Below are positions 50,192 to 57,060 of a stretch of DNA of 64,000 nt, one piece after another. A model generated the notes under the pieces. That model worked only from the letters and a program-made list of their open reading frames with translations. It did not search any database and was not told where the DNA came from. The stretch's first letter is position 1. Every line of letters begins with the position of its first letter. Where the stretch lies: the NCBI RefSeq assembly GCF_008373765.1, contig NZ_VUJW01000003.1, positions 930,001 to 994,000 on the forward strand. Reading direction: 5' to 3'. This stretch comes from Nocardioides antri (GTDB lineage Bacteria > Actinomycetota > Actinomycetes > Propionibacteriales > Nocardioidaceae). The translations under genes and the position numbers were made by a program.

Positions 50192-50716
50192 ATGTCGACC
50201 GTCGGCACCATCACCAAGCTCGCCACCGGGGTAGTCGGGAAGGCGGCCCACGCGGTCATCCATCCCCGGCAGACCGTCACGGCCGTCACCGGTCACGCGC
50301 GGGACCTGGCGGCCTCCGTCACCGGCGGCGACCAGAAGGCACCGAGCACCACCGACGACGCGGCCGCAGCCACGGAGGTGCCGCTCTACGAGAGCCCGCA
50401 GCGCAACGTGGAGCCGGCGGAGCCGGTGGAGCCCGCCCAGTCGGTGGAGCCGTCCACCACCGAGCCCAAGGCCGCCTCGCGCGAGAGCGCCCACCACGGC
50501 CGCGGTTCCGACCCGACCGACGACTGGCACGACGAGCTCGACGACGCGCCCGACGTCGGCATCAACCCCGCCACCGGCCTGCCGAACACCTACCAGGCCA
50601 GCGAGGACGGGCCGCTGCTCGACCCCTCCGTCGCGAAGGCCGTCCGGTCGGAGAGCGAGACCATGAGCCGCGCCGCCGACCCGGACAAGGACCCGCACGA
50701 GGACGAGGAGCAGTAG
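50192..50716 (+). CDS. Acidic hypothetical protein, 174 aa
   Basis: The first 45 residues contain a hydrophobic-basic helix (VGTITKLATGVVGKAAHAVIH, PRQTVTAV); the rest is disordered, rich in Glu, Pro, Ser, Ala with EPAEPVEPAQSVEPS repeats, then a WHDELDDAPDVGINPATGLP segment that is the best-conserved-looking part. No domain is recognised. It lies between the two related palindromes and upstream of the TetR gene, and could be cotranscribed with the latter (66 bp gap). Confidence 0.65.
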   Translation: MSTVGTITKLATGVVGKAAHAVIHPRQTVTAVTGHARDLAASVTGGDQKAPSTTDDAAAATEVPLYESPQRNVEPAEPVEPAQSVEPSTTEPKAASRESAHHGRGSDPTDDWHDELDDAPDVGINPATGLPNTYQASEDGPLLDPSVAKAVRSESETMSRAADPDKDPHEDEEQ

Positions 50717-50757
50717 CGCCGCGACGAGCTCGCTTTCGAGCAAGGCCGACGCTCGGT

Positions 50758-50776
50758 GGTGAACGCGCATTAACCT
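50758..50776. promoter_or_regulatory. Probable TetR autoregulatory site
   Basis: GGTGAACGCGCATTAACCT, imperfect dyad with the AGGTTAA arm of the palindrome at 50093-50116 and the same 6-bp spacing, just upstream of the TetR start (50783). It suggests that one regulator controls itself and the leucine operon. Confidence 0.55.
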
Positions 50777-50782
50777 GACGCG

Positions 50783-51361
50783 GTGACCACCACCGAGCAG
50801 GCCGAGCCCACGCGGCGCGAGCAGATCCTCGCCACCGCAGCGGAGCTGTTCGCGGCGCGTGGGTTCCACGGCGTCTCAGTCGCCGAGCTGGGAGCGGCCT
50901 GCGGCATCTCCGGTCCGGCTCTCTACAAGCACTTCCCCGGCAAGCAGGCGATGCTGGCCGAGATGCTGGTGTCGATCAGCGAGCAGCTGCTCGCGGTCGG
51001 CCGCGAGCGGGTCGTCACCGCCGACGGCCCGGCTGCCGCCGTACGCGCGCTCGTGGACTGGCACGTCGAGTTCGCGCTCGGCCACCGGCCGCTGATCGTC
51101 GTCCAGGACCGCGACTGGGAGTCCCTCCCCGAGCAGGCCCGGGAGCAGGTGCGCCGGCTGCAGCGGTCGTACGTCGACCTGCTCGCCTCCCAGCTCCGCG
51201 CCCTGCGGCCCGAGCTCTCCAAGCCGACCGCGCACGCCGCGGCCCAGGCGGCCTTCGGCCTCCTCAACTCCACACCCCGCGCCGGGCACGCGATCGACGA
51301 CGACGAGCTCCGCACCCTCCTCGCGAACATGGCGGTCGCCGCGCTGGGCGCCACGACCTGA
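50783..51361 (+). CDS. TetR-family regulator (BkaR-like candidate)
   Basis: 192 aa from a GTG. HTH at about residues 10-55: REQILATAAELFAARGFHGV, SVAELGAACGISGPALYKHF and PGKQAMLAEMLV. The C-terminal helices form a dimer and ligand pocket (WHVEFALGHRPLIVVQDRDW). The sequence style and the neighbouring accD1/accA1 operon match mycobacterial BkaR, which controls branched-chain keto-acid catabolism. The ligand is presumably an acyl-CoA or keto acid; this is inference. Confidence 0.8.
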   Translation: MTTTEQAEPTRREQILATAAELFAARGFHGVSVAELGAACGISGPALYKHFPGKQAMLAEMLVSISEQLLAVGRERVVTADGPAAAVRALVDWHVEFALGHRPLIVVQDRDWESLPEQAREQVRRLQRSYVDLLASQLRALRPELSKPTAHAAAQAAFGLLNSTPRAGHAIDDDELRTLLANMAVAALGATT

Positions 51362-51450
51362 CCCTCTTAGCGGGTCCGGACGTGTTTGGAGTCACACGAT
51401 CCGGTTACCGCCGCTCCGGAGGGGAAGCCGTGACCTGGGGAGGGAACACG

Positions 51451-52122
51451 ATGCCGAGTGCCCGCTATCTCTACGCGGTCTGCCGCGGCCTCGACGAGGC
51501 TGCCCTCGACGGCGTGACCGGGCTGGACGGTCGTCCGGTCGAGGTGGTCGGGGTGCTCGACCTCCAGGCCGCGGTCAGCACGGTCGACCTCCCCGGGCTC
51601 GGCGAGGAGGGCCTCCGTGCCGACCTCGAGCGGCCCGAGTGGGTCGAGCGCACTGCCCGCGGGCACGACACCGTGGTCCAGGCCTGCGCCCGGTCGGCGC
51701 CGACGGCGCCGATGCGGCTCGGGACCGTCTGCCCCGACGACGGGAGCGTCCGGCGCAGCCTGGAGGAGTGGTACGACGACCTGGCCGCCGCCCTCGGCCG
51801 GATCACGGGCCGCGAGCAGTGGAGCGTGAAGGTCTACGCCCATCCCCGACCCTCGCCGGCCGCCGGGACCGAGGACGCCCGGGACCAGTCCTCCCTCGCC
51901 GCCGAGGACCTCGACGCCGGGCTCCGCGAGGTGGCCGTCGCCGCCCGCCGGGTGTCGGGCCGCAGCGGCGGCGCGATGCTGCTCAACGGCGCCTACCTGG
52001 TCGACGCAGCCCGGGCCCGGGCCTTCGCCGAGCGGGTGGCCGCGCTGGGGGTTGCGCACCCGGACGTGTCGGTCGCGTGTGACGGGCCGTGGCCGGCGTA
52101 CTCCTTCGCAACGTTGGAGTAG
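51451..52122 (+). CDS. Orphan gas-vesicle GvpL/GvpF-family protein
   Basis: 223 aa. Typical GvpL/F layout: N-terminal RYLYAVCRGLDEAALDGV, VGVLDLQAAVSTVDL, RAHDTVVQA-like RGHDTVVQACARSAPTAPMR, LGTVCPDDGSVRRSLEEWYD and a C-terminal NGAYLVDAARARAFAERVAA with PWPAYSF at the end. These proteins assist gas-vesicle assembly or act in stress when orphan. No other gvp gene is in the window. A 36-bp palindrome follows. Confidence 0.85.
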   Translation: MPSARYLYAVCRGLDEAALDGVTGLDGRPVEVVGVLDLQAAVSTVDLPGLGEEGLRADLERPEWVERTARGHDTVVQACARSAPTAPMRLGTVCPDDGSVRRSLEEWYDDLAAALGRITGREQWSVKVYAHPRPSPAAGTEDARDQSSLAAEDLDAGLREVAVAARRVSGRSGGAMLLNGAYLVDAARARAFAERVAALGVAHPDVSVACDGPWPAYSFATLE

Positions 52123-52140
52123 GTGCTGGGGTCGAGCCGG

Positions 52141-52176
52141 GAGACAGTTTCACCGGCCGGCCGGTGAAACTGTCTC
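52141..52176. terminator. Perfect 36-bp palindrome, bidirectional terminator
   Basis: GAGACAGTTTCACCGG and its complement meet at CCGG with no spacer, between two convergent genes (stops at 52122 and 52202). The stem is long enough to stop both transcripts; a short T-rich CTCTTGG follows. Confidence 0.7.
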
Positions 52177-52201
52177 TTGGAGTACGAATTTGTCCTCCAG
52201 C

Positions 52202-52963
52202 TCAGAACGCCCCACCCCGCCCCGCCCCGTCCCGGAACCTCGCCGCGCCCGCCATCGCCTCGAGCAGCGAGCGGCCGCCGTGGACCCACTCCACGTCGAG
52301 CGCGCGGTCGAGCGGCAGGCCGTGCTGCTCGTACGACGACAGCCGGTCCTGTTGCAGGCAGGTCTGCGGGAACGCGGCGATCTGCTCGGCCAGCACCACC
52401 GCCTCCTCCAAGGCCCGGCCCGGGGCGCTGACCCGGTTGACGAGGCCCATCCGCAGCGCCTCCTCGGCGCCGACCGGACGGCCGGTGAGGATCAGGTCGA
52501 GGGCGTGGGAGTGCCCGATCAGGCGGGGCAGCCGGACCGTCCCGCCGTCGATGAGCGGCACTCCCCAGCGGCGGCAGAAGACGCCGAACACGGCGTCCGG
52601 GTCGGCGACGCGGAGGTCGCACCACGCGGCGAGCTCCAGGCCGCCGGCGACGGCGTGGCCCTCGACCGCCGCGATCACCGGCTTCGAGAGCAGCAGGCGG
52701 GAGGGACCCATCGGCGCCGGGCCGTCGGTGTCGGGTGGGTCGACCTTCATGGACCCCGCGCTGACCGCCTTGAGATCGGCCCCGGCGCAGAACGTGCCGC
52801 CGGCGCCGGTGAGCACGGCCACGCTGGCGTCGGGGTCGGCGTCGAACGCCAGGAACGCGTCGTACAGCGCCTGGGCGTGCTGGGTGTCGACGGCGTTGCG
52901 GACCTCGGGCCGGTTGATGGTGACGACCGTGATCGCGCCCTCGCGCACAACCTCCACACTCAT
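52202..52963 (-). CDS. Enoyl-CoA hydratase/isomerase (crotonase)
   Basis: 253 aa from ATG 52963. Crotonase motifs: INRPEVRNAVDTQ, LTGAGGTFCAGADLKAV (oxyanion loop), HAVAGGLELAAWCDLRVADP, and RWGVPLIDGGTVRLPRL. The second catalytic Glu of classical hydratases is not clearly placed (LIDGGT), so an isomerase or other crotonase reaction is possible. Last gene of the leftward acyl-CoA operon, 10 bp after the dehydrogenase. Confidence 0.9.
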   Translation of the reverse strand: MSVEVVREGAITVVTINRPEVRNAVDTQHAQALYDAFLAFDADPDASVAVLTGAGGTFCAGADLKAVSAGSMKVDPPDTDGPAPMGPSRLLLSKPVIAAVEGHAVAGGLELAAWCDLRVADPDAVFGVFCRRWGVPLIDGGTVRLPRLIGHSHALDLILTGRPVGAEEALRMGLVNRVSAPGRALEEAVVLAEQIAAFPQTCLQQDRLSSYEQHGLPLDRALDVEWVHGGRSLLEAMAGAARFRDGAGRGGAF

Positions 52964-52973
52964 GGGCCGACGC

Positions 52974-54629
52974 TCATCCCGGGAAGCCGGTCTCGGTGCG
53001 CTCGAGGATCGGTGCCAGGTCGATGCCGGTCGGGAGGGTGCCGAACGCGCCACCCCAGTCCCGGCCGAGCCGCGACGCGCAGAACGCGTCCGCGACCGCC
53101 GCCGGCGCGTGCCGGAGCAGCTGGGAGCCCTGGAACACCAGCGCCATCTGCTCGACGATCCGCCGTGCGCGCAGCTGGAGGTCGTCGACGGACGTGAACT
53201 CCTTCTTGAGGCGGTCGACGGCGTCGTCGTACCGCGGGTCGGCGCCGGTGGCGAGGTCGGCCTCGGCGAAGAACGCGTCAAGGGTGTGCGGCTCGCGGGC
53301 GATCGCGCGCAGCGCGTCGAGCGCCGCGACGTTGCCGGAGCCCTCCCAGATCGAGAGGAGCGGCATCTCGCGGTAGATCCGGGCGAGGTCGAAGTCCTCG
53401 ATGTAGCCGTTGCCGCCCAGGCACTCGAGCGCCTCGCCGACCGCGATCGGCGCCCGCTTGCAGACGTAGTACTTCGTCACCGCGAGCGCGATCCGCCGGA
53501 GCGCTGCCTCTCCCTCGTCGCCCCGGATCGCGCGGTCGTTGGCGCCCGCCAGCCGCAGCATCGCGGTGGTCGCGGCCTCGGACTCGACCTGCAGGTCGGC
53601 GAGCACGTTGCGCATCGCGGGCTGGTCGACGAGAAGCTCGCCGAACGCCGAGCGGTGGCGCGCGTGGTGCGCGGCGAGGGCGACCGCGGTGCGCATGCCG
53701 GCCGAGGAGCCGATCACGCAGTCGAGCCGGGTCATGTTGACCATCTCGACGATGGTCCGGACGCCGCGGCCCTCCTCGCCCACCAGCCAGCCGGTGGCGC
53801 CGTCGTACTCGATCTCGGACGACGCGTTGGATCTGTTGCCGAGCTTGTCCTTGAGCCGCAGGAACCGCATCGCGTTGCGCTCGCCGCCCGGCAGCACCCG
53901 CGGCACCAGGAAGCACGAGAGGCCGCCCGGCGCCTGGGCCAGCGTCAGGAACATGTCGGACATCGGCGCGCTCGTGAACCACTTGTGGCCCACCAGAGCA
54001 TAGGTGCCGTCGGAAACTGCCGACTTCTGCGGGGTGGCGGTCGTCGTGTTGGCGCGTACGTCGGAGCCGCCCTGCTTCTCGGTCATCGACATGCCGGCCA
54101 CGAGTCCCCGCTTCGTCGCGGGGTCGCGCAGGCCGAAGTCGTACTCACGGTTGGTCAGCAGCGGCTCGAACCGGGCGGCGAGCTCGGGGTTGGCGCGCAG
54201 CGCGGGCACGACGGCGTAGGTCATCGAGATCGGGCAGCCGTGCCCGGCATCGACGGACCACACCATGAACTTCGCGGCGCGGGCGACGTGGGCGCCCGGG
54301 CGGTCATCGGCCCACGGCGCGGCGTGCAGGCCGTGGCTGACGGCGGTCTCCATGAGCTGGTGGTACGCCGGGACGTACTCGACCTCGTCGACGCGGCGGC
54401 CGTAGCGGTCGTGGGTGTGCAGCCGCGGCGGCACCCGCTCGGCGAGCCGGCCCCAGTCCTGCGTCTCCGCGGTGCCGGCCAGCCGGCCCAGCTCGTCGAT
54501 CTCCTCGAGCGCCCAGCCGGCGCCCTCACGCTCGAGACCCTCGCGCAGCGCGGGGTCGGCGGCGGTGTTGTGGCCCACCAGCGGCGGGACCTGGTTGAAC
54601 ACCTCGTGGGTGGTGTGGGTGCCGGTCAT
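52974..54629 (-). CDS. Acyl-CoA dehydrogenase, AidB-like
   Basis: 551 aa, longer than classical ACADs and with the AidB-type order: NQVPPLVGHNTAADPAL at the N-terminus, MSMTEKQGGSDVRANTT (FAD/substrate), LGNRSNASSEIEYDGA, and IYREMPLLSIWEGSGNVAAL. AidB relatives bind FAD and either oxidise acyl-CoAs or protect DNA from alkylation. Location between two crotonase genes favours an acyl-CoA dehydrogenase role here. Starts 6 bp after the upstream crotonase stop. Confidence 0.9.
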   Translation of the reverse strand: MTGTHTTHEVFNQVPPLVGHNTAADPALREGLEREGAGWALEEIDELGRLAGTAETQDWGRLAERVPPRLHTHDRYGRRVDEVEYVPAYHQLMETAVSHGLHAAPWADDRPGAHVARAAKFMVWSVDAGHGCPISMTYAVVPALRANPELAARFEPLLTNREYDFGLRDPATKRGLVAGMSMTEKQGGSDVRANTTTATPQKSAVSDGTYALVGHKWFTSAPMSDMFLTLAQAPGGLSCFLVPRVLPGGERNAMRFLRLKDKLGNRSNASSEIEYDGATGWLVGEEGRGVRTIVEMVNMTRLDCVIGSSAGMRTAVALAAHHARHRSAFGELLVDQPAMRNVLADLQVESEAATTAMLRLAGANDRAIRGDEGEAALRRIALAVTKYYVCKRAPIAVGEALECLGGNGYIEDFDLARIYREMPLLSIWEGSGNVAALDALRAIAREPHTLDAFFAEADLATGADPRYDDAVDRLKKEFTSVDDLQLRARRIVEQMALVFQGSQLLRHAPAAVADAFCASRLGRDWGGAFGTLPTGIDLAPILERTETGFPG

Positions 54630-54635
54630 GTCAGC

Positions 54636-55583
54636 TCATCCCTTGTTCGTCGAAGGTCCGAAGTCGTCGTACGGCGCCGCGTCGCGCTCCTGCACCGCCT
54701 GCTTGAAGCCCACCTCGGCAGCGCGGGCCGCGAACGCGTAGCCCTCGCGGGTGTGGCGGGAGATCCCGTCGAAGACGGTGCTGATCATCCGGCTGTTCTC
54801 GACCCCCTGGGCGAGCAGCGCGGAGTTGAGCGCGAGCTTGACCATCATCAGCTGGTTGAGCGGCATCGCCGCGATCCGCTGGACGAGGTTCTCGGTGCGG
54901 TCGTCGAGGTCCGCGGGCTCGGGCGCCTCGATCGCCAGCCCCCACTCGGCGGCCTCGCGCCCGGACAGGCAGTCGCCGGTCAGCAGCAGCCGCTTCGCGC
55001 GCTGGTCGCCGAGGCGGTGCGCCCACAGCCCCGCGCTCGGCACTCCCCAGACCCGGGTGGGTGGGTAGCCGATCTTCGCGTCCGCCGCGATCACGATCTG
55101 GTCGCAGTGCAGGGCGATGTCGGTGCCGCCGGCGACGCAGAAGCCGTGGACCTTCGCGACCGTGGGCTTGTCGGCGTGCAGCAACGACGCGTAGCCCCTC
55201 GTGAAGCGGCTCATCATCGCGTAGTCGACCATCGGGTCCCAGGTCTTCCCCGGGTCGTGGTTCGGGATCGCCTGCTCGGCGAACGCCGTCAGGTCGTAGC
55301 CGCCGCAGAACCCCTTCCCCCGTCCGCTCACGACGATCACGTGCACCCGCGGGTCGAGGTCGGCGCGCTCGACGGCCGCCGCGAGCTCGGTCGGGGTGTC
55401 GACGGTGATCGCGTTGCCGTGCTCCGGCCGGTTGAAGGTGATCCGGGCGACGCGCTCGTCCACCTCGTAGGTCAGGGTCCGGAAGGCCGGCGTCGAGTCG
55501 GCTCGATCATCGGCCGGCACGCCGGCGTACGGCGAGTCGGGCCCCTCGTGCGCCGGGCGCCTCCACGGCGCTGCGTCTGCCAT
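54636..55583 (-). CDS. Crotonase/enoyl-CoA hydratase family protein
   Basis: 315 aa with an N-terminal extension of about 30 residues (MADAAPWRRPAHEGPDSPYA). The crotonase core has FNRPEHGNAITVDT, VVSGRGKGFCGGYDLTAFAE, HGFCVAGGTDIALHCDQIVI and GVPSAGLWAHRLGDQRAKRL. It is like the actinobacterial EchA subgroup of unclear substrate. First gene of the operon and divergent from a PaaX-type regulator; an inverted repeat (55594-55627) lies between. Confidence 0.88.
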   Translation of the reverse strand: MADAAPWRRPAHEGPDSPYAGVPADDRADSTPAFRTLTYEVDERVARITFNRPEHGNAITVDTPTELAAAVERADLDPRVHVIVVSGRGKGFCGGYDLTAFAEQAIPNHDPGKTWDPMVDYAMMSRFTRGYASLLHADKPTVAKVHGFCVAGGTDIALHCDQIVIAADAKIGYPPTRVWGVPSAGLWAHRLGDQRAKRLLLTGDCLSGREAAEWGLAIEAPEPADLDDRTENLVQRIAAMPLNQLMMVKLALNSALLAQGVENSRMISTVFDGISRHTREGYAFAARAAEVGFKQAVQERDAAPYDDFGPSTNKG

Positions 55584-55593
55584 GCCCCGACGT

Positions 55594-55627
55594 TACAGAT
55601 ATAGCGACAGTTGTGTCTAGATCTGTA
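55594..55627. promoter_or_regulatory. Inverted repeat operator between crotonase operon and PaaX-like gene
   Basis: TACAGATATAG pairs with CTAGATCTGTA (11-bp arms, one mismatch, 12-nt spacer). It starts 11 bp from one start codon and ends 11 bp from the other, so one regulator could shut both. The PaaX-like product is the likely binder. Confidence 0.65.
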
Positions 55628-55637
55628 GCATGACTGC

Positions 55638-56357
55638 GTGCCCGTCGCCGACCTGAAGCCGCTGCCCGCGCGCTCGGTCGTCCTGTCCCTCCTGCTCGGC
55701 TCCCACCCGGACCGGATGAGCCCCGCGCAGCTGACCCGCGCCGGCGAGCACTTCGGCATCCCGGCCTCGACTCTCCGGGTCGCGCTGACCCGGGCGGTCG
55801 CGGCCGGCGACCTGCGACGCGTCCGGGGTGACTACGTCCTGGGCGAGCGGCTCGTCGCGCGCCAGCGACGCCAGGACGAGGGCGTCGAGGACGCCGAGAC
55901 CGCCTGGGACGGGACCTGGGAGATGGCGGTCGTCGTCGTGACCGGAAGGCCCGGCAGCGAGCGCGCCGCGCTCCGGGACACGCTGACCGCCGCCCGGCTC
56001 GCCGAGCTGCGCGAGGGAGTGTGGACCCGACCGGCGAACCTGCGCCGCGCGCCGTCGTACGCCGGCGACCCGGTGCTGACCACCTTCCGGTCCCGCCCCG
56101 ACGACGACCCGGCACGGCTGGCGAGAGACCTGTGGGACCTGCGGGGATGGGCGACCGACGGCCGCACCCTGCTGCGCCACCTCGAGCGGACCCGGGACCC
56201 CGCGCTGCGGCTGGCCGTCGCCGCCCATGTCGTCCGCCACCTCACCGCCGACCCCCTGCTGCCGCCGGACCTGCTGCCGAGTGACTGGCCGGGCGCCGAC
56301 CTGCGTACGGCGTACGCCGCCTACCAGGCCGAGCTGCGCGACCTCGCGGTCGTCTGA
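55638..56357 (+). CDS. PaaX-family transcriptional regulator
   Basis: 239 aa from a GTG. An N-terminal winged helix (ARSVVLSLLLGSHPDRMSPA, FGIPASTLRVALTRAVAAGD, VRGDYVLGERL) is followed by the PaaX central ferredoxin-like region (WDGTWEMAVVVVTGRPGSER, LREGVWTRPANL) and C-terminal helices. PaaX proteins repress CoA-thioester pathways and release on binding an aryl- or acyl-CoA. Divergent from three acyl-CoA genes, which it probably controls. Somewhat shorter than E. coli PaaX. Confidence 0.88.
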   Translation: MPVADLKPLPARSVVLSLLLGSHPDRMSPAQLTRAGEHFGIPASTLRVALTRAVAAGDLRRVRGDYVLGERLVARQRRQDEGVEDAETAWDGTWEMAVVVVTGRPGSERAALRDTLTAARLAELREGVWTRPANLRRAPSYAGDPVLTTFRSRPDDDPARLARDLWDLRGWATDGRTLLRHLERTRDPALRLAVAAHVVRHLTADPLLPPDLLPSDWPGADLRTAYAAYQAELRDLAVV

Positions 56358-56361
56358 CCTC

Positions 56362-57060
56362 TCACAGGAGGCCGTCGGGCAGCTCCTCGCCTGCCTCCAT
56401 CAGCTCGACCAGGCGTTGCGCGCGGACCACCGCGTCGGCCGCGACCTCCACGTCGTCGGCCAGGTCGGTGACGTGACCGGCTCGCTGGTCGACGAGACCC
56501 GATCTCTCGTGCAGGGTCGCCAGCAGCGACTCCCGGTCGAGACCGCGCACCGCGAACAGCACCAGCGGGTCGGCGTCGACCAGCCACCCCGTCTGGATCA
56601 GGACGGCGAGCGCGTGACGGCACGGGTCGAGGTAGGCGTCGCAGGTGCAGGAGGCAGCGAGCTCGCCGCCGTACGGCAGCAGCTCGACCCCCGTCTCCTC
56701 GGCGTGCTCGACCAGGTCGTGGGCGAGCTCGCCGGCGAGCAGCGCGGCCACCCGGCCCGCCTCCGCGGCGACGACGTCGACCAGGGTGCGCCGTTCGTCG
56801 TCGGTCAGCACCGGCACCTTCACCTCGACGGTCCAGGCGTCGTCGCCCTCGCGCACGGCTGCGAGCAGCGACCCGGGAGCGATGCTGATGCCGCCGACCT
56901 CGCCGCGCCGGGCGATGTGGCGGCCGGCGCGAAGGTCGCTGTCGACGTACGCCGCCTCCTCGACCGCGCGGTGCCAGGCCTTGCCCCACCAGGACCGGAT
57001 GCCTGTGCGGGGCGCGACCATCCGGCCGTGGGTGACGCGCCCCGGCTGCACAGCGCTCAC
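56362..57060 (-). CDS. SWIM zinc-finger protein paired with SNF2 helicase
   Basis: 232 aa from the GTG at 57060, which overlaps the helicase stop (GTGA). An N-terminal WWGKAWHRAVEEAAYVDSDL region and the SWIM finger ASCTCDAYLDPCRHALAVLI (CxC...CxH) at about 135-155 are clear. SWIM fingers bind DNA or proteins. The pairing with a SNF2-family ATPase in one operon recurs in actinobacteria, and the two probably form a complex acting on chromatin-like or damaged DNA. Function unproven. Confidence 0.88.
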   Translation of the reverse strand: MSAVQPGRVTHGRMVAPRTGIRSWWGKAWHRAVEEAAYVDSDLRAGRHIARRGEVGGISIAPGSLLAAVREGDDAWTVEVKVPVLTDDERRTLVDVVAAEAGRVAALLAGELAHDLVEHAEETGVELLPYGGELAASCTCDAYLDPCRHALAVLIQTGWLVDADPLVLFAVRGLDRESLLATLHERSGLVDQRAGHVTDLADDVEVAADAVVRAQRLVELMEAGEELPDGLL

